Origin: Cyanobacteria bacterium SIG30
GTDB taxonomy: Bacteria; Cyanobacteriota; Vampirovibrionia; Gastranaerophilales; Gastranaerophilaceae
Assembly (NCBI GenBank): GCA_015152475.1
Contig: SUTW01000005.1
Span: 62,001 to 126,000, forward strand
Reading direction: 5' to 3'
DNA: 64,000 nucleotides
This document shows positions 24,715-33,866 of the stretch, in pieces; the first letter of the stretch is position 1; every line of letters starts with the position of its first letter. The notes under the pieces were generated by a model that was not told the origin of the DNA, did no database searches, and saw nothing but the letters and a program-made list of their open reading frames with translations. Made by a program: the position numbers and the translations under genes.

Positions 24715-26430
24715 ATGAGAGTAAATGCGCTTAATGCAAATGTTAGAAATTTTGCTATTTCTTTTAATCCGATAAGAAATATGCAAGCTACAAGAATTGC
24801 TCCTATGCAATTTGATACGGTTAGTTTTACAGCTAGAGATGAAAAATTATTATCAGCAGATGAAGGTATGTTGGCTGCAAAGAAATTGAAAACTTCAACT
24901 TCTGGATACAGAGCAAAATTAGGTGACAAGTTTAATGACAAATTTGTTTATTCAATGACTAACGCTGTTGCCAACAAAATTCAAGAAGAAGGACAATTGT
25001 GGACAGTTGTTGCAGGTGATACGAGAAAAGCTACAAAAAAATATGCTCCTGTTATAAGTGAGATTTTAAAAGACAGAGGTATTACCGTTTTAACTCCTCA
25101 ATTAGATGGAGCAGGAAAAGATGAAATCAGCCCTGTTGCCTCTCCGATTTTGGCTTTAATTACTAAACAATATGATATTCCTTTGTCGGTATTGTTAACC
25201 GCAAGCCATAATCCTTGGGATGATGGAGGCTATAATTTCTTAACAGATGAAGGTGCAGTTGCAGATGATAGAGTAGTTGTTCCTTTGGCAGAAAATCTTG
25301 AAGAAATTACAAAAAAAGGTTCGCCAAGAACTCCTAGTGAACATTCTTCTTTATATAAATATATAAAAGCAAATAATATTCCTGTTGACCCATATGCAAT
25401 TTACAAAAATTATCTTGATGAAACAAAGTTAGTAGATTTTGAAAACATTGCAAAAGCTGATATAGATATTTTCTATGAGGATTTTGGTGGAACAGGTAAA
25501 TATTATTTTCCAAGATTATTAAAAGATAACGGTATTGAAGTTAAAGGTTTATTGAGTTCTAAAACTGAAGGGCCAAACCCAAGTAAATCTAACTTAAAAA
25601 ACCTTGCACAAGAAGTTACAAAATCAAAAAATCCTTTAAGAATTGGTCTTGCAACTGATGGTGATTCAGACAGATTTGGTGTTGTTGATGAAAATGGTAA
25701 TTTTATTTCTGCGCCAGATGTAATTATGTTGTGTGCTTATCATTTAATTAAAAATAAAGGTATGACTCAAGGTACAATTGTTAAAAACCATGCTACATCA
25801 AGCAAAATTGATGCTGTCGCTAAATATTTTAACGATATGGGTTATGATATTGATGTTGAACAAACACCTGTTGGTTTTAAATATTTAGGTGGCAAAATGA
25901 TTGATCTTGAACATTCTGATAAACCTGTAATTGTTGCAGGTGAAGAATCTGGAGGTTTGACAATCAGAAATCATATTCCTGAAAAAGACGGTTTTGTTGC
26001 TTTGTCAACTTTACTAGATTTGGTTGCAACTGAAAAGAAGCCTCTTGGTGTTATTTTATCTGAAATTAATGATGATTTAGGTGGTGATTACTGTACAAAT
26101 TGTATAAATATGAAATTTGCAACTGAGGAAGAAAAAAATAATGCAGTAAGTAGTTTTGATAAATATTTCAATGGCGATATCACGCAAATTGCTGGTTTTG
26201 AAATTGATTATGATAAAACTTATGAAGCTGATAAAAAACTTCGCGGTTACAAACCAGAAGGTGACGGCACAAAAATTTATCTAAAAAATGGTTCATCAGT
26301 TCTTATCAGAAAAAGTGGTACAGAACCTGTTATGAGACTTTATGTTGATGCTGTTAACGAAAATATTTATGACAAACTTTCTAATTTCTTGGTTTCAAGA
26401 GTAGAAAGTATGGGGGGAACTATTAAATAG
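24715..26430 (+). CDS. Phosphoglucomutase/phosphomannomutase family enzyme with N-terminal extension
   Basis: This is a 571-residue alpha-D-phosphohexomutase. The phosphoserine loop is TASHNPWDDGG, the metal loop DGDSDRFG, the sugar-specificity loop GEESGG, and the phosphate-binding loop RKSGTEPVMRLYVDA. It interconverts hexose 1- and 6-phosphates for wall and surface sugar synthesis. About 40 extra residues precede the normal start of the fold and contain NFAISFNP and VSFTARDEK. The ATG at 24715 has AGAAGG upstream. The specific sugar (glucose, mannose or glucosamine) cannot be fixed by eye. Confidence 0.92.
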   Translation: MRVNALNANVRNFAISFNPIRNMQATRIAPMQFDTVSFTARDEKLLSADEGMLAAKKLKTSTSGYRAKLGDKFNDKFVYSMTNAVANKIQEEGQLWTVVAGDTRKATKKYAPVISEILKDRGITVLTPQLDGAGKDEISPVASPILALITKQYDIPLSVLLTASHNPWDDGGYNFLTDEGAVADDRVVVPLAENLEEITKKGSPRTPSEHSSLYKYIKANNIPVDPYAIYKNYLDETKLVDFENIAKADIDIFYEDFGGTGKYYFPRLLKDNGIEVKGLLSSKTEGPNPSKSNLKNLAQEVTKSKNPLRIGLATDGDSDRFGVVDENGNFISAPDVIMLCAYHLIKNKGMTQGTIVKNHATSSKIDAVAKYFNDMGYDIDVEQTPVGFKYLGGKMIDLEHSDKPVIVAGEESGGLTIRNHIPEKDGFVALSTLLDLVATEKKPLGVILSEINDDLGGDYCTNCINMKFATEEEKNNAVSSFDKYFNGDITQIAGFEIDYDKTYEADKKLRGYKPEGDGTKIYLKNGSSVLIRKSGTEPVMRLYVDAVNENIYDKLSNFLVSRVESMGGTIK

Positions 26431-26437
26431 TTAAAAC

Positions 26438-27589
26438 CTATTTTTTAATAGTTTCATAAACAACTTTTGATATTTCTTCAATTATTTCGCGCGCTCTATA
26501 ATCATTATGGGGGCGCGAAACTATTATAGATAAAATATATTTTTGCCCATTTGGCAAATAAATTATACCTGCATCTGCAAGAGATTTGCCGATATCTCCA
26601 GTTTTATGTAAAAGAATGGCATCTTGTGGTAGGCCAGCTTTTATTAATTTTTGAGTTGGCAAATTAGACATATATTTTCTGATGTATTCTCTGCTTTGAT
26701 TGTTTATAAATTTTGGGTTGTCGAAGTTATATAAAATTGTTGCAATATCTCTTGCAGTCATTTGGTTTGTCCCATTTAAATCAGGAAGCCAATTATTCAT
26801 CCTTGATTTATTTAAGCCCCAGCGTCTAAATGCTGAGTTCATAGCTTCTTTCCCGCCAATGTAATCTAATATTAAATTTGTTGCACTGTTGTCTGATTGA
26901 GTTATCATAACGTCAAGCATATAATCCATTGAATAAACACCACCTGTGCCTTGGTATTGAAGATGTCCTGAGCCTGATGTTTTATGATAATCTTCAAAAA
27001 TAATTTTTCTATTTGGTGATAAATCTTTGTTACCTTCTTCAACTTGTTTAAAATATTCAAATAGAATTGGTATTTTAATCATGCTTGCAACAGGCACTTC
27101 TTCTTCGCCATTATAATTTAATGTTTCGCCAGTTGAAAAATCGTAAGCATAAACGTGGGGTGTTAAACCTTTATATTTATTTGCAATCGAATCTATTTTT
27201 TGTGCTAGATTTTGAATTTCTCCTGATGACACAATTTGTAAGATTTCTTTTTTGCCTTTGTGATTTGCTATGACATTTTGACCTAATATATTAGCATTTG
27301 ATAAATATTTAGATGTTGGTTCAATTAATTTTGTTACATCATAATTTAAGTTTTTATTCTTGAATCTGTAAACAAAATTTGGTCCAATAAAATCTTGATA
27401 GTTACTTTGTATTGTAAAATAACAAAGAGCTGACAAAAATGATATTTTTACAAATTTTGTAAATCCGCTTGTCTTTTTTTTCTTTGTTTTTAATTTAATA
27501 GAAGGGTGTTTAATTGGTTGAGCAACTAATTGAAGGTTGTTCGCTTGATTATAATTTCCATGGTACTCTTTTTTTAATGGGTAGCTCAA
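26438..27589 (-). CDS. Class A beta-lactamase-like serine hydrolase, membrane-anchored, lacking the omega-loop glutamate
   Basis: This is a 383-residue protein with a basic cytosolic N-terminus and one membrane helix (residues 44-60), so the enzyme domain faces the periplasm. Catalytic motifs are SMIK (169-172), SDN (232-234) and KTG (329-331), as in class A beta-lactamases and DD-peptidases. In the omega loop the class A sequence W-E-P-E-L-N appears as WLPDLN (267-272), so the deacylating Glu166 is replaced by Leu268. A strong beta-lactamase activity is therefore doubtful; a peptidoglycan-related hydrolase or weak binder fits better. Confidence 0.85.
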   Translation of the reverse strand: MSYPLKKEYHGNYNQANNLQLVAQPIKHPSIKLKTKKKKTSGFTKFVKISFLSALCYFTIQSNYQDFIGPNFVYRFKNKNLNYDVTKLIEPTSKYLSNANILGQNVIANHKGKKEILQIVSSGEIQNLAQKIDSIANKYKGLTPHVYAYDFSTGETLNYNGEEEVPVASMIKIPILFEYFKQVEEGNKDLSPNRKIIFEDYHKTSGSGHLQYQGTGGVYSMDYMLDVMITQSDNSATNLILDYIGGKEAMNSAFRRWGLNKSRMNNWLPDLNGTNQMTARDIATILYNFDNPKFINNQSREYIRKYMSNLPTQKLIKAGLPQDAILLHKTGDIGKSLADAGIIYLPNGQKYILSIIVSRPHNDYRAREIIEEISKVVYETIKK

Positions 27590-27755
27590 AATTAATCCTC
27601 TAAAACACTCTAAGTTTCCTTATTTATAGTTTATTTCATTTTGAACTGTATAACATGGTACATTTGTATGAATTATGCAAAAATTTTTAAAGAAATATGT
27701 TATACTTAATTTGTTTTTAGAAAAGCATGCCTTATTTTGTAAGGGAAAGGAAAAT

Positions 27756-28631
27756 ATGAACGTAATTATTTATTCAAAAAATGGTCAAAGTGATTTAGCT
27801 GACAAATTAAATCTAAATGAAGATTATGATGTAAGAGTTTTTCCTCAAGAGGAAATTAAAAATTATATGGATTTAAATCCTTACGTTCTTATTTTGGATA
27901 TGGATATTGATAAAATCAAAGAAGTTTGTCAGGTTACAAAATTTGAAACAAGTGTTATTATTTGTACCGATAATATTCCTTCTGATTTTATTGTAAGAGC
28001 AGAAGCATATGACTTTATTAAAAAGCCAATTGATTCTGTAGAATTATCTACAAGGGTTGTTGCGCTTTCTAAAATTATTAAATACAAAGTTGGTTTGAAA
28101 AAAATCGCAATAACTGATGAATTAACAGGTCTTTATAACAGAAAATATTTACAACACAGACTTGATGCCGAAATTTCTCGTGCAAGACGTTATGGCACTT
28201 GTGTTTCTTGTCTGTTGCTTGATATTGACTATTTTAAAACTGTAAACGATATGTATGGTTATGAATGGGGCGATGTTCTTCTTAAAAAGATTGCACAAAT
28301 GCTTCAAGGCCTTGTGAGAAAAGAAGATGTTTTGACTCGTTATGGCGATGAAGAATTTATTTTGGTTTTGCCTAACACATCTGAAGATCAGGCATTTATT
28401 TTTGCAGAGCGTTTCAGAAAAGATATTGAAAAAATGGAATTTATTCCAGCTAATGAAGAAGAAAGGCATCCTATTACAATTTCTGGCGGTATTGCTGAAT
28501 TTCCATTCTTAGAAAATGTTGATGAAAATTCAAATACATTAGTAAGATATGCAGAACACGCATTATATAGCGCTAAACAAAGAGGCAAAAACCAAATTGT
28601 ACAGTTCTCTAAAATGAATTTGGAATACTAA
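27756..28631 (+). CDS. Receiver-like plus GGDEF protein (diguanylate cyclase)
   Basis: This is a 291-residue protein. Residues 1-110 form a receiver-like domain (LILDMDID near 45-52, and the FIKKPID motif at 87-93). Residues 118-285 form a GGDEF domain with DELTGLYNR, LLLDIDYFK and GYEWGDVLLK. The signature is GDEEF (197-201) rather than GGDEF, a departure in the active-site loop. The inhibitory RxxD site (RKED, 188-191) is intact at the right distance. ATG 27756 has GGAAAGGA upstream; the longer reading lacks support. Its stop overlaps the hisF start (TAATG). Confidence 0.87.
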   Translation: MNVIIYSKNGQSDLADKLNLNEDYDVRVFPQEEIKNYMDLNPYVLILDMDIDKIKEVCQVTKFETSVIICTDNIPSDFIVRAEAYDFIKKPIDSVELSTRVVALSKIIKYKVGLKKIAITDELTGLYNRKYLQHRLDAEISRARRYGTCVSCLLLDIDYFKTVNDMYGYEWGDVLLKKIAQMLQGLVRKEDVLTRYGDEEFILVLPNTSEDQAFIFAERFRKDIEKMEFIPANEEERHPITISGGIAEFPFLENVDENSNTLVRYAEHALYSAKQRGKNQIVQFSKMNLEY

Positions 28632-29386
28632 TGCTTGCAAAAAGAATTATTCCTTGTTTAGACATTAAAGACGGCAAAACTGTAAAGGGTGTTAATTTTG
28701 AAAATCTTATTGATGCAGGCGACCCTGTTGAGCTTGCAAAAAGATATTCAGAACTTGGCGCAGACGAGTTAGTTTTTCTTGATATTACTGCTACTAATGA
28801 AAAAAGAAAAACGACAGTTGAGCTTGTCGAACGTATTGCGCGTGAAATTTTTATCCCGTTTACTGTAGGTGGTGGGATAAAAACTATTGAAGACATAAGA
28901 AGTATTTTAAATGCTGGTGCAGATAAAATTTCTATAAATTCTCAGGCGGTTTTAAACCCTGGTTTAATTAAAGATTGCGTCAAATATTTTGGCTCCCAAT
29001 GTATTGTTGTTGCAATTGATGCTAAAAAAATTGATGACGATTATTATGTTTTTATTAATGCAGGTAAGAAAAACACAGGACTTAAATTAATTGACTGGGC
29101 AAAAGAAGTCGAAGAAATGAGGGCAGGTGAAATTCTTTTAACTTCAATGGATGCTGATGGCACACAAAAAGGTTTTGATATTGATATGAATAATTTGGTA
29201 TCAAATAACGTATCAATCCCTGTTATTGCTTCAGGTGGTGCAGGTGCTGATTCTAAACATTTTATTGATTTATTTGAAAAAACAAATGTTGATGCAGCTC
29301 TTGCTGCCTCAATTTTTCATTTTAACACTTTGCCTGTTGATGTTTTAAAAAATGATTTAAAAATGCACAATATAAAAACGAGATAG
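28631..29386 (+). CDS. hisF: Imidazole glycerol phosphate synthase, cyclase subunit
   Basis: This is a 251-residue (beta-alpha)8 barrel. LAKRIIPCLDIKDGKTVKGVNF with the catalytic Asp near residue 11, FLDITATNEKR, PFTVGGGIKTI, ISINSQAV, VVAIDAKK with the second catalytic Asp, GEILLTSMDADGTQKGFD and IPVIASGGAG are all HisF motifs. It closes the imidazole ring in histidine biosynthesis. Its ATG overlaps the cyclase gene stop by one base. No other his gene is nearby. The stop codon falls inside the terminator stem. Confidence 0.96.
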   Translation: MLAKRIIPCLDIKDGKTVKGVNFENLIDAGDPVELAKRYSELGADELVFLDITATNEKRKTTVELVERIAREIFIPFTVGGGIKTIEDIRSILNAGADKISINSQAVLNPGLIKDCVKYFGSQCIVVAIDAKKIDDDYYVFINAGKKNTGLKLIDWAKEVEEMRAGEILLTSMDADGTQKGFDIDMNNLVSNNVSIPVIASGGAGADSKHFIDLFEKTNVDAALAASIFHFNTLPVDVLKNDLKMHNIKTR

Positions 29387-29404
29387 ATTTCTCTATCTCG
29401 TTTT
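29375..29404 (+). terminator. Terminator overlapping the hisF stop
   Basis: AAAACGAGATAGA pairs with TCTATCTCGTTTT, then T-rich. The TAG stop of hisF is within the 5' arm. It may also serve the convergent gene at 29424. Confidence 0.88.
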
Positions 29405-29423
29405 TTATTTTTTAGCTTGATTC

Positions 29424-30020
29424 TTAGCTTTGGAATGCATTGAAACTTCCTTCGATGTTCTTTTTGATTACTTCTTGAACAGAACTGATTTCAGTTTCGT
29501 ATGCTTTGTGTCTGGTTTCGATTTGTTCTAGTGTAACATCTAGTCTTGATTCTTTTATTTGAACTTTTTTCATTTCGTAATCGTATTTTGCTTTTGCTTC
29601 TGCATCGTCTTCATCATAGTATGTTTCTCTAAACATGCTTTCGCCAGCTACGCTAACTTCTTTGCCGTCTTTTTTAAGTGTTGCAAGTCCATTTATTAAA
29701 GCATATTGCATAAAGTTATTAACTTCGCCAACACCTTTACTATTTTTGATTTTGTCTTGTATTGATGCATCGCATTCTATTGTGTAACCAGCACCTGTTA
29801 GATTTGCATAAGTTAAATCTATATAATCAATTGTGTTATTGTTATTATTTTTAAGTAAAAGTTTTCTATTTGAAGTTTTATCACTATATTCCAACATTAA
29901 AGCTTCTTGTTGGCGAGCAAGTGTTTCTTTGTCATTTACGATTTTTTGCACTTGAAGTTCACAATCGCTTTTGAGAGCTGTTAGTGTAAGCAATCTACCT
30001 TGACTAGCGCACATACCCAT
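29424..30020 (-). CDS. Hypothetical coiled-coil protein (MGMCASQGRLL-type N-terminus)
   Basis: This is a 198-residue protein starting MGMCASQGRLLTLTALKSD, then a helical stretch (residues 10-50) and a Lys/Asn middle. A long charged coiled coil ends it (about 130-195: YEMKKVQIKESRLDVTLEQI, then ISSVQEVIKKNIEG). I chose the ATG at 30020 with a GAAAGG site ten bases upstream. Upstream in-frame codons exist but include poor protein sequence. I believe this N-terminus recurs in Gastranaerophilales-like genomes, but I know of no function. A structural or secretion-linked role would be a guess. Confidence 0.6.
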   Translation of the reverse strand: MGMCASQGRLLTLTALKSDCELQVQKIVNDKETLARQQEALMLEYSDKTSNRKLLLKNNNNNTIDYIDLTYANLTGAGYTIECDASIQDKIKNSKGVGEVNNFMQYALINGLATLKKDGKEVSVAGESMFRETYYDEDDAEAKAKYDYEMKKVQIKESRLDVTLEQIETRHKAYETEISSVQEVIKKNIEGSFNAFQS

Positions 30021-30190
30021 AGTTGTAAAACCTTTCTTTTTTCTTATACCTTTCAACGTTTTCACGTTACTCTTATATAAAAACAAAAAGTATATACGAA
30101 ATTCATATTTTGTATATATTGTTACATTTCTTTACATATATATCTAAAATCCAATTATAGCTTGCTTTTTGTTTTTATTTAAAATATAAA

Positions 30191-30220
30191 AAATGTGGTA
30201 TTTTTATAAATACCACATTT
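30191..30220 (-). terminator. Terminator after the HD-GYP gene
   Basis: AAATGTGGTATTT pairs with AAATACCACATTT over a four-base loop, downstream of the minus-strand gene ending at 30240. Confidence 0.75.
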
Positions 30221-30239
30221 AATAATATATACTTTATTT

Positions 30240-31364
30240 TTAATCTTCATTACTTTTTTTTGCAAATTCTTTTTGAAGATAACTATATTTTTTATAATAT
30301 TCATCCGAATTTGCTTTTGCTTCTTTAATTATTTCGCCAAGTTCTATAAATTTGCTTGCTAAATTCGGGTCAAATTGGCTTCCTGCACATTTTTGTATTT
30401 CTTCAATCGCAACTTCATGTGACAAGGCTTGCCTATATGAACGAGTTGAGGTCATAGCATCATAAGTATCTGCTATTGCAATTATCCTTGCAGACAATGG
30501 AATTGCTTCTCCCCTTAGGCCATTTGGGTAACCTTTTCCATCCCAGCGTTCATGGTGAGTTTTAACCCAGCTTGAAATTCCGTTTAATTTTTTAATACTC
30601 ATAATTAATCGCTCAGAATTTTCTGGATGCAATTTCATAACTTTATATTCATCATCTGTAAGTTTGCCAGGTTTGCATAATATACTTTGCGGAATTGCAA
30701 TTTTGCCAATGTCGTGCAATAATCCTGCAGTTTCAATTTCTTCAAGTTCTTTATCATTTAAACCTAGCGCATTTGATAAAATCAAAGCATACAATGTAAC
30801 TCTTACAGAGTGACCATGAGTATATGGGTCTTTTGCGTCAAGTGCTGATGCAATAGATTTAATTGTTTTATAAAATAGTTCTTTTAAATCTTTTAAAATT
30901 GAAGATTTGGAACTTGTTAAATCAAATTTTTCTATACCATTTTCAACAATTTTTTCCAATTCGCTTGGTTCAAATGGTTTTAATATATATTGAAATAAGT
31001 TACATTTGTTGACCGCATCTGTCAAAATTTCAATATCGGTAAAGCCGGTAAGTAATATTTTAATGACGTCTGGAGCTACATTATTTACTAATTCAAGGAA
31101 TTTTGTACCTTCCATAACTGGCATTTTGTGGTCTGAGATAATAAGGCTGATTTTGTCCTGATGTTCTTCGAAAACCCTCATGCCTTCTTCGCCATTTGAA
31201 GCCGTCAAAATATTATATTTGCCTCTTAAAGTTCTTTTGAGTAAATGAAGGTTGTGTTCTTCATCATCCACAATCAAAATTGTATGCAAGCTTTTGACTG
31301 CATTTGTGTTCAGAATACTATCTAAATTGTTTACGAAATGACTTTCGTCAATTAAATTTAGCAT
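30240..31364 (-). CDS. Response regulator with HD-GYP domain (c-di-GMP phosphodiesterase)
   Basis: This is a 374-residue protein. The receiver domain (about 28-150) has ILIVDDEEHN, the phospho-acceptor in LIISDHKMPVMEG, and KPFEPSE. The HD-GYP domain (about 175-355) has HGHSVRVT, LLHDIGKIAIP, the signature HHERWDGKGYP and RIIAIADTYDAMTS. It should cleave cyclic di-GMP under phosphorelay control. A GAGGG site precedes the ATG. Together with the GGDEF protein 2.5 kb away it gives both arms of c-di-GMP turnover; no histidine kinase gene is adjacent. Confidence 0.93.
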   Translation of the reverse strand: MLNLIDESHFVNNLDSILNTNAVKSLHTILIVDDEEHNLHLLKRTLRGKYNILTASNGEEGMRVFEEHQDKISLIISDHKMPVMEGTKFLELVNNVAPDVIKILLTGFTDIEILTDAVNKCNLFQYILKPFEPSELEKIVENGIEKFDLTSSKSSILKDLKELFYKTIKSIASALDAKDPYTHGHSVRVTLYALILSNALGLNDKELEEIETAGLLHDIGKIAIPQSILCKPGKLTDDEYKVMKLHPENSERLIMSIKKLNGISSWVKTHHERWDGKGYPNGLRGEAIPLSARIIAIADTYDAMTSTRSYRQALSHEVAIEEIQKCAGSQFDPNLASKFIELGEIIKEAKANSDEYYKKYSYLQKEFAKKSNED

Positions 31365-31478
31365 TTTCTACCCTCGTTTTTATATTTAACGGTCCATCTT
31401 TTAATTACTTTAGCTTTTTTAACAAATGTTTACAAAACACCTTATATAATGATTATAACATATTTTTTGAAAAATTAA

Positions 31479-31505
31479 AGCTTTTGTTATGTTGTGTAAC
31501 AAAAG
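31479..31505 (-). terminator. Terminator of the 31518-33119 gene
   Basis: AGCTTTTGTTA pairs with TAACAAAAGCT. On the minus strand it is followed by TTTAATTTTTC. Confidence 0.75.
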
Positions 31506-31517
31506 CTAAAATATAAA

Positions 31518-33119
31518 TTATTTTTCATATTGTGTAACGCCAGGGAAAGCTTTTGAACCCGTTGCTTTTTCTGTCATCAAACATTGAATTTTAGGAATTG
31601 CAACAGCAAGGGCAGTGCCTGAAATACCTATACCTGCTGCGGTAAATATTGAATTTAATATAAGGTTTTTATTTAGACAGCGTTTAATTAAATCAACATC
31701 AATGTCTTTGCCTTTTTTCTTTGCATAATCTATTATTGTTTGGACAAAATCATCAAGTGATTTTCTTGCTTTTTCAAGAGAATCTTTTGAAACATATTTG
31801 TCAGCTTGTGTTGATTTGCCATTGGTGATTTGTCTATAAGTTTCATATAAAAATTCAGGGTCACTTGTCCATTTGCTTGAAAGAACATCTTTAATTTGTT
31901 GTTTGCTTAAATATCTTTTACCATCAAATATTGGTTGAAGTTCAGACATCTTTTCGGCTTTTTTCATTATTTCGTCAGGTAAATCTGAATAATATTTTTT
32001 AAATTTTTCAAGTGGAATAACATCACCTTTAACGCCTTCAAAGAGTTCGTCTGGCACCTTGATATTTTCTTTCATTATATTTTCAAGATTACCTAATTTT
32101 TCGTTGTTTTTGATAAGCAAATCCGCAACTGCAAGAGCAGCTTTTGGGTGAATGTCAACATTGCCTGAGGCTTTGTTTAAACCTTTTAAGACGTGGTCTG
32201 CACAGAATAAATAGAAATAAATTGAGGCCGTATCCCTAAAAAGGAATTCTCTTGCTTCGTATTTATTTCTTGCATTCATTGTTCTTCCTGCAATAATTCC
32301 AACGTCTGTTGACATTAATCTGTATTTTGTGTCATTTTCAAGTTTATTTGAAATATTTAATAAGCCATTAACAATTTTTTCTGCACCTTTAAAGGTTAAA
32401 TTTTTTGTTTCTTGCACAAAGTTATCAAGATAATTAGTTTTGTTGTTACTTGCTACATTTGCACTTTGCATTTTGGTTAAAGCTGGAACCATTGCTTGCG
32501 TTGTATTTAATTCTTCATTTAAGTTTTTTTGTATTAATGCCTGAGTTGTGTTTAAAGGTTGTGTTTTTGTAGCATTTTGTATATTTGTATTTTGTAATTG
32601 TGCCGTATTTCCTTTGTTTTCTTGCTGTTTTTTAAGGTCTTTATTTGTCATTTTTTTAATCATTTTTGGCAATATAAAACCTATAAATGCAGTTGCAATT
32701 GTTGTATTTACTGCAATTTTGCTAAATTTAAATGCAGCGGCTGCAACTTTATTATCTTTTACAATATTTTCAAATGGTTGTCTTAAAGCATCTTTTGCGA
32801 CATCAACTTCAATGTGCTCTTTTTTCATAAATTTTGCACCAATTTTGTCTGCAATTTTGTTCAATACTTTAACACCATATAACCAAACAACTGCGCTAAC
32901 GCCTTGTTCTACAAATCGTTCTTTTGCTTCGGTTTTGCCCCCTCTTTTGTAAGATTGGAGTGTTCTTCCTCCAGTGACACATGATTCAATTAAAATAACA
33001 GGCAAAATTGCGTCACTTCCTTTAAATTTTGAAAGTCCGTTCGCTAATTTTACCGTTCCTTTATTTATTGCAGGTGTTACCTGTTGAGTTATTTTTTTGA
33101 CTGAATTTGTTAATGCCAC
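31518..33119 (-). CDS. Large membrane-associated protein of unknown function
   Basis: This is a 533-residue protein with a GTG start (V/MALTNSVKKI). The N-terminal part has DAILPVILIESCVTGGRTLQSYKRGG and GVSAVVWLYGVKVL, then a hydrophobic segment near 135-155 (TTIATAFIGFILPKM). A Thr/Gln/Asn-rich linker follows, then helical domains (residues 240-470), and a C-terminal hydrophobic helix (NSIFTAAGIGISGTALAVAI). There is no signal peptide and the Shine-Dalgarno is weak. I have the impression of a lineage-restricted family with a conserved CVTGGR...YKRGG box, but I cannot name it or its role. Confidence 0.6.
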   Translation of the reverse strand: MALTNSVKKITQQVTPAINKGTVKLANGLSKFKGSDAILPVILIESCVTGGRTLQSYKRGGKTEAKERFVEQGVSAVVWLYGVKVLNKIADKIGAKFMKKEHIEVDVAKDALRQPFENIVKDNKVAAAAFKFSKIAVNTTIATAFIGFILPKMIKKMTNKDLKKQQENKGNTAQLQNTNIQNATKTQPLNTTQALIQKNLNEELNTTQAMVPALTKMQSANVASNNKTNYLDNFVQETKNLTFKGAEKIVNGLLNISNKLENDTKYRLMSTDVGIIAGRTMNARNKYEAREFLFRDTASIYFYLFCADHVLKGLNKASGNVDIHPKAALAVADLLIKNNEKLGNLENIMKENIKVPDELFEGVKGDVIPLEKFKKYYSDLPDEIMKKAEKMSELQPIFDGKRYLSKQQIKDVLSSKWTSDPEFLYETYRQITNGKSTQADKYVSKDSLEKARKSLDDFVQTIIDYAKKKGKDIDVDLIKRCLNKNLILNSIFTAAGIGISGTALAVAIPKIQCLMTEKATGSKAFPGVTQYEK

Positions 33120-33194
33120 TTTTTTATTCTTTTGTTAAATTTAACTACAACTGTCTAAAACATGTGAAGTTAAAAATTTGCCAAAAATGTTAAT

Positions 33195-33866
33195 TTATAT
33201 TTCGTTTGAATTACTTTGAACAATTTCATAACCAGTTAGGTTCGCAATTTGTTCTTTCCACTCTTTTATAATTTCGGCTTCATCTTTTTCGTATGAAATT
33301 GGTGTTCCGACTTCAATTTTTACAACTGGGCGCTTAAAGATATTCCAGTTATATGTTTCGACGCCTGAAATTCCAATTGGAAGAATATCTCTTTTTGCCA
33401 TTTTTGCAAAGAATACGAGCCCCGTATTGATTTCTTCAAGTTTTTTGTTTTTTCTTATGCCACCTTGGGGGAATATGCATAAATCGAATTTTGTTTTCAA
33501 AACTTCTCTTGCAGTTTTTAATGTACATTTTTCAAGTTTTTCACGATTTACAGGAAATGCACCTAATCTTGATATGTTTCTTGCAACATATTCGCTTGAT
33601 TCAAATAGCTCTTTTTTTGCCATATAAGCTACGGGTTTCCTTAGTACGATAGCAACCATAAAAACATCAAGATATGAAATGTGATTTGGGGCTACTATGT
33701 AATTTTGTTTTAAATCTACATTTTTTCTTCCTAAATATTTAATGTTGTAGAATAAAAATGTAAACAATGGAAACACAATAAATCTAGCATATAGTTGATA
33801 TAAATATGTAAAAATATTGAAATCTTTTGCCTTTTTATTTTTATATTTTTCGATATCTTTAGCCAT
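33195..33866 (-). CDS. 1-acyl-glycerol-3-phosphate acyltransferase-like (PlsC family)
   Basis: This is a 223-residue membrane acyltransferase. The catalytic HX4D box is NHISYLD, followed by a FPQGGIRKN block (the usual FPEGTRS motif) and a LPIGISG block. An N-terminal hydrophobic helix (FIVFPLFTFLFYNI) anchors it. It acylates lysophosphatidate to phosphatidate or a similar substrate. It overlaps the upstream paralogue by 8 bases. FPQGG instead of FPEGT is a notable change in the acceptor-binding loop. Confidence 0.88.
   Translation of the reverse strand: MAKDIEKYKNKKAKDFNIFTYLYQLYARFIVFPLFTFLFYNIKYLGRKNVDLKQNYIVAPNHISYLDVFMVAIVLRKPVAYMAKKELFESSEYVARNISRLGAFPVNREKLEKCTLKTAREVLKTKFDLCIFPQGGIRKNKKLEEINTGLVFFAKMAKRDILPIGISGVETYNWNIFKRPVVKIEVGTPISYEKDEAEIIKEWKEQIANLTGYEIVQSNSNEI

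Noticed and set aside
26438-27589. Acquired antibiotic-resistance beta-lactamase
   Set aside because: No mobile element or atypical base use is seen, and the deacylation glutamate is missing.
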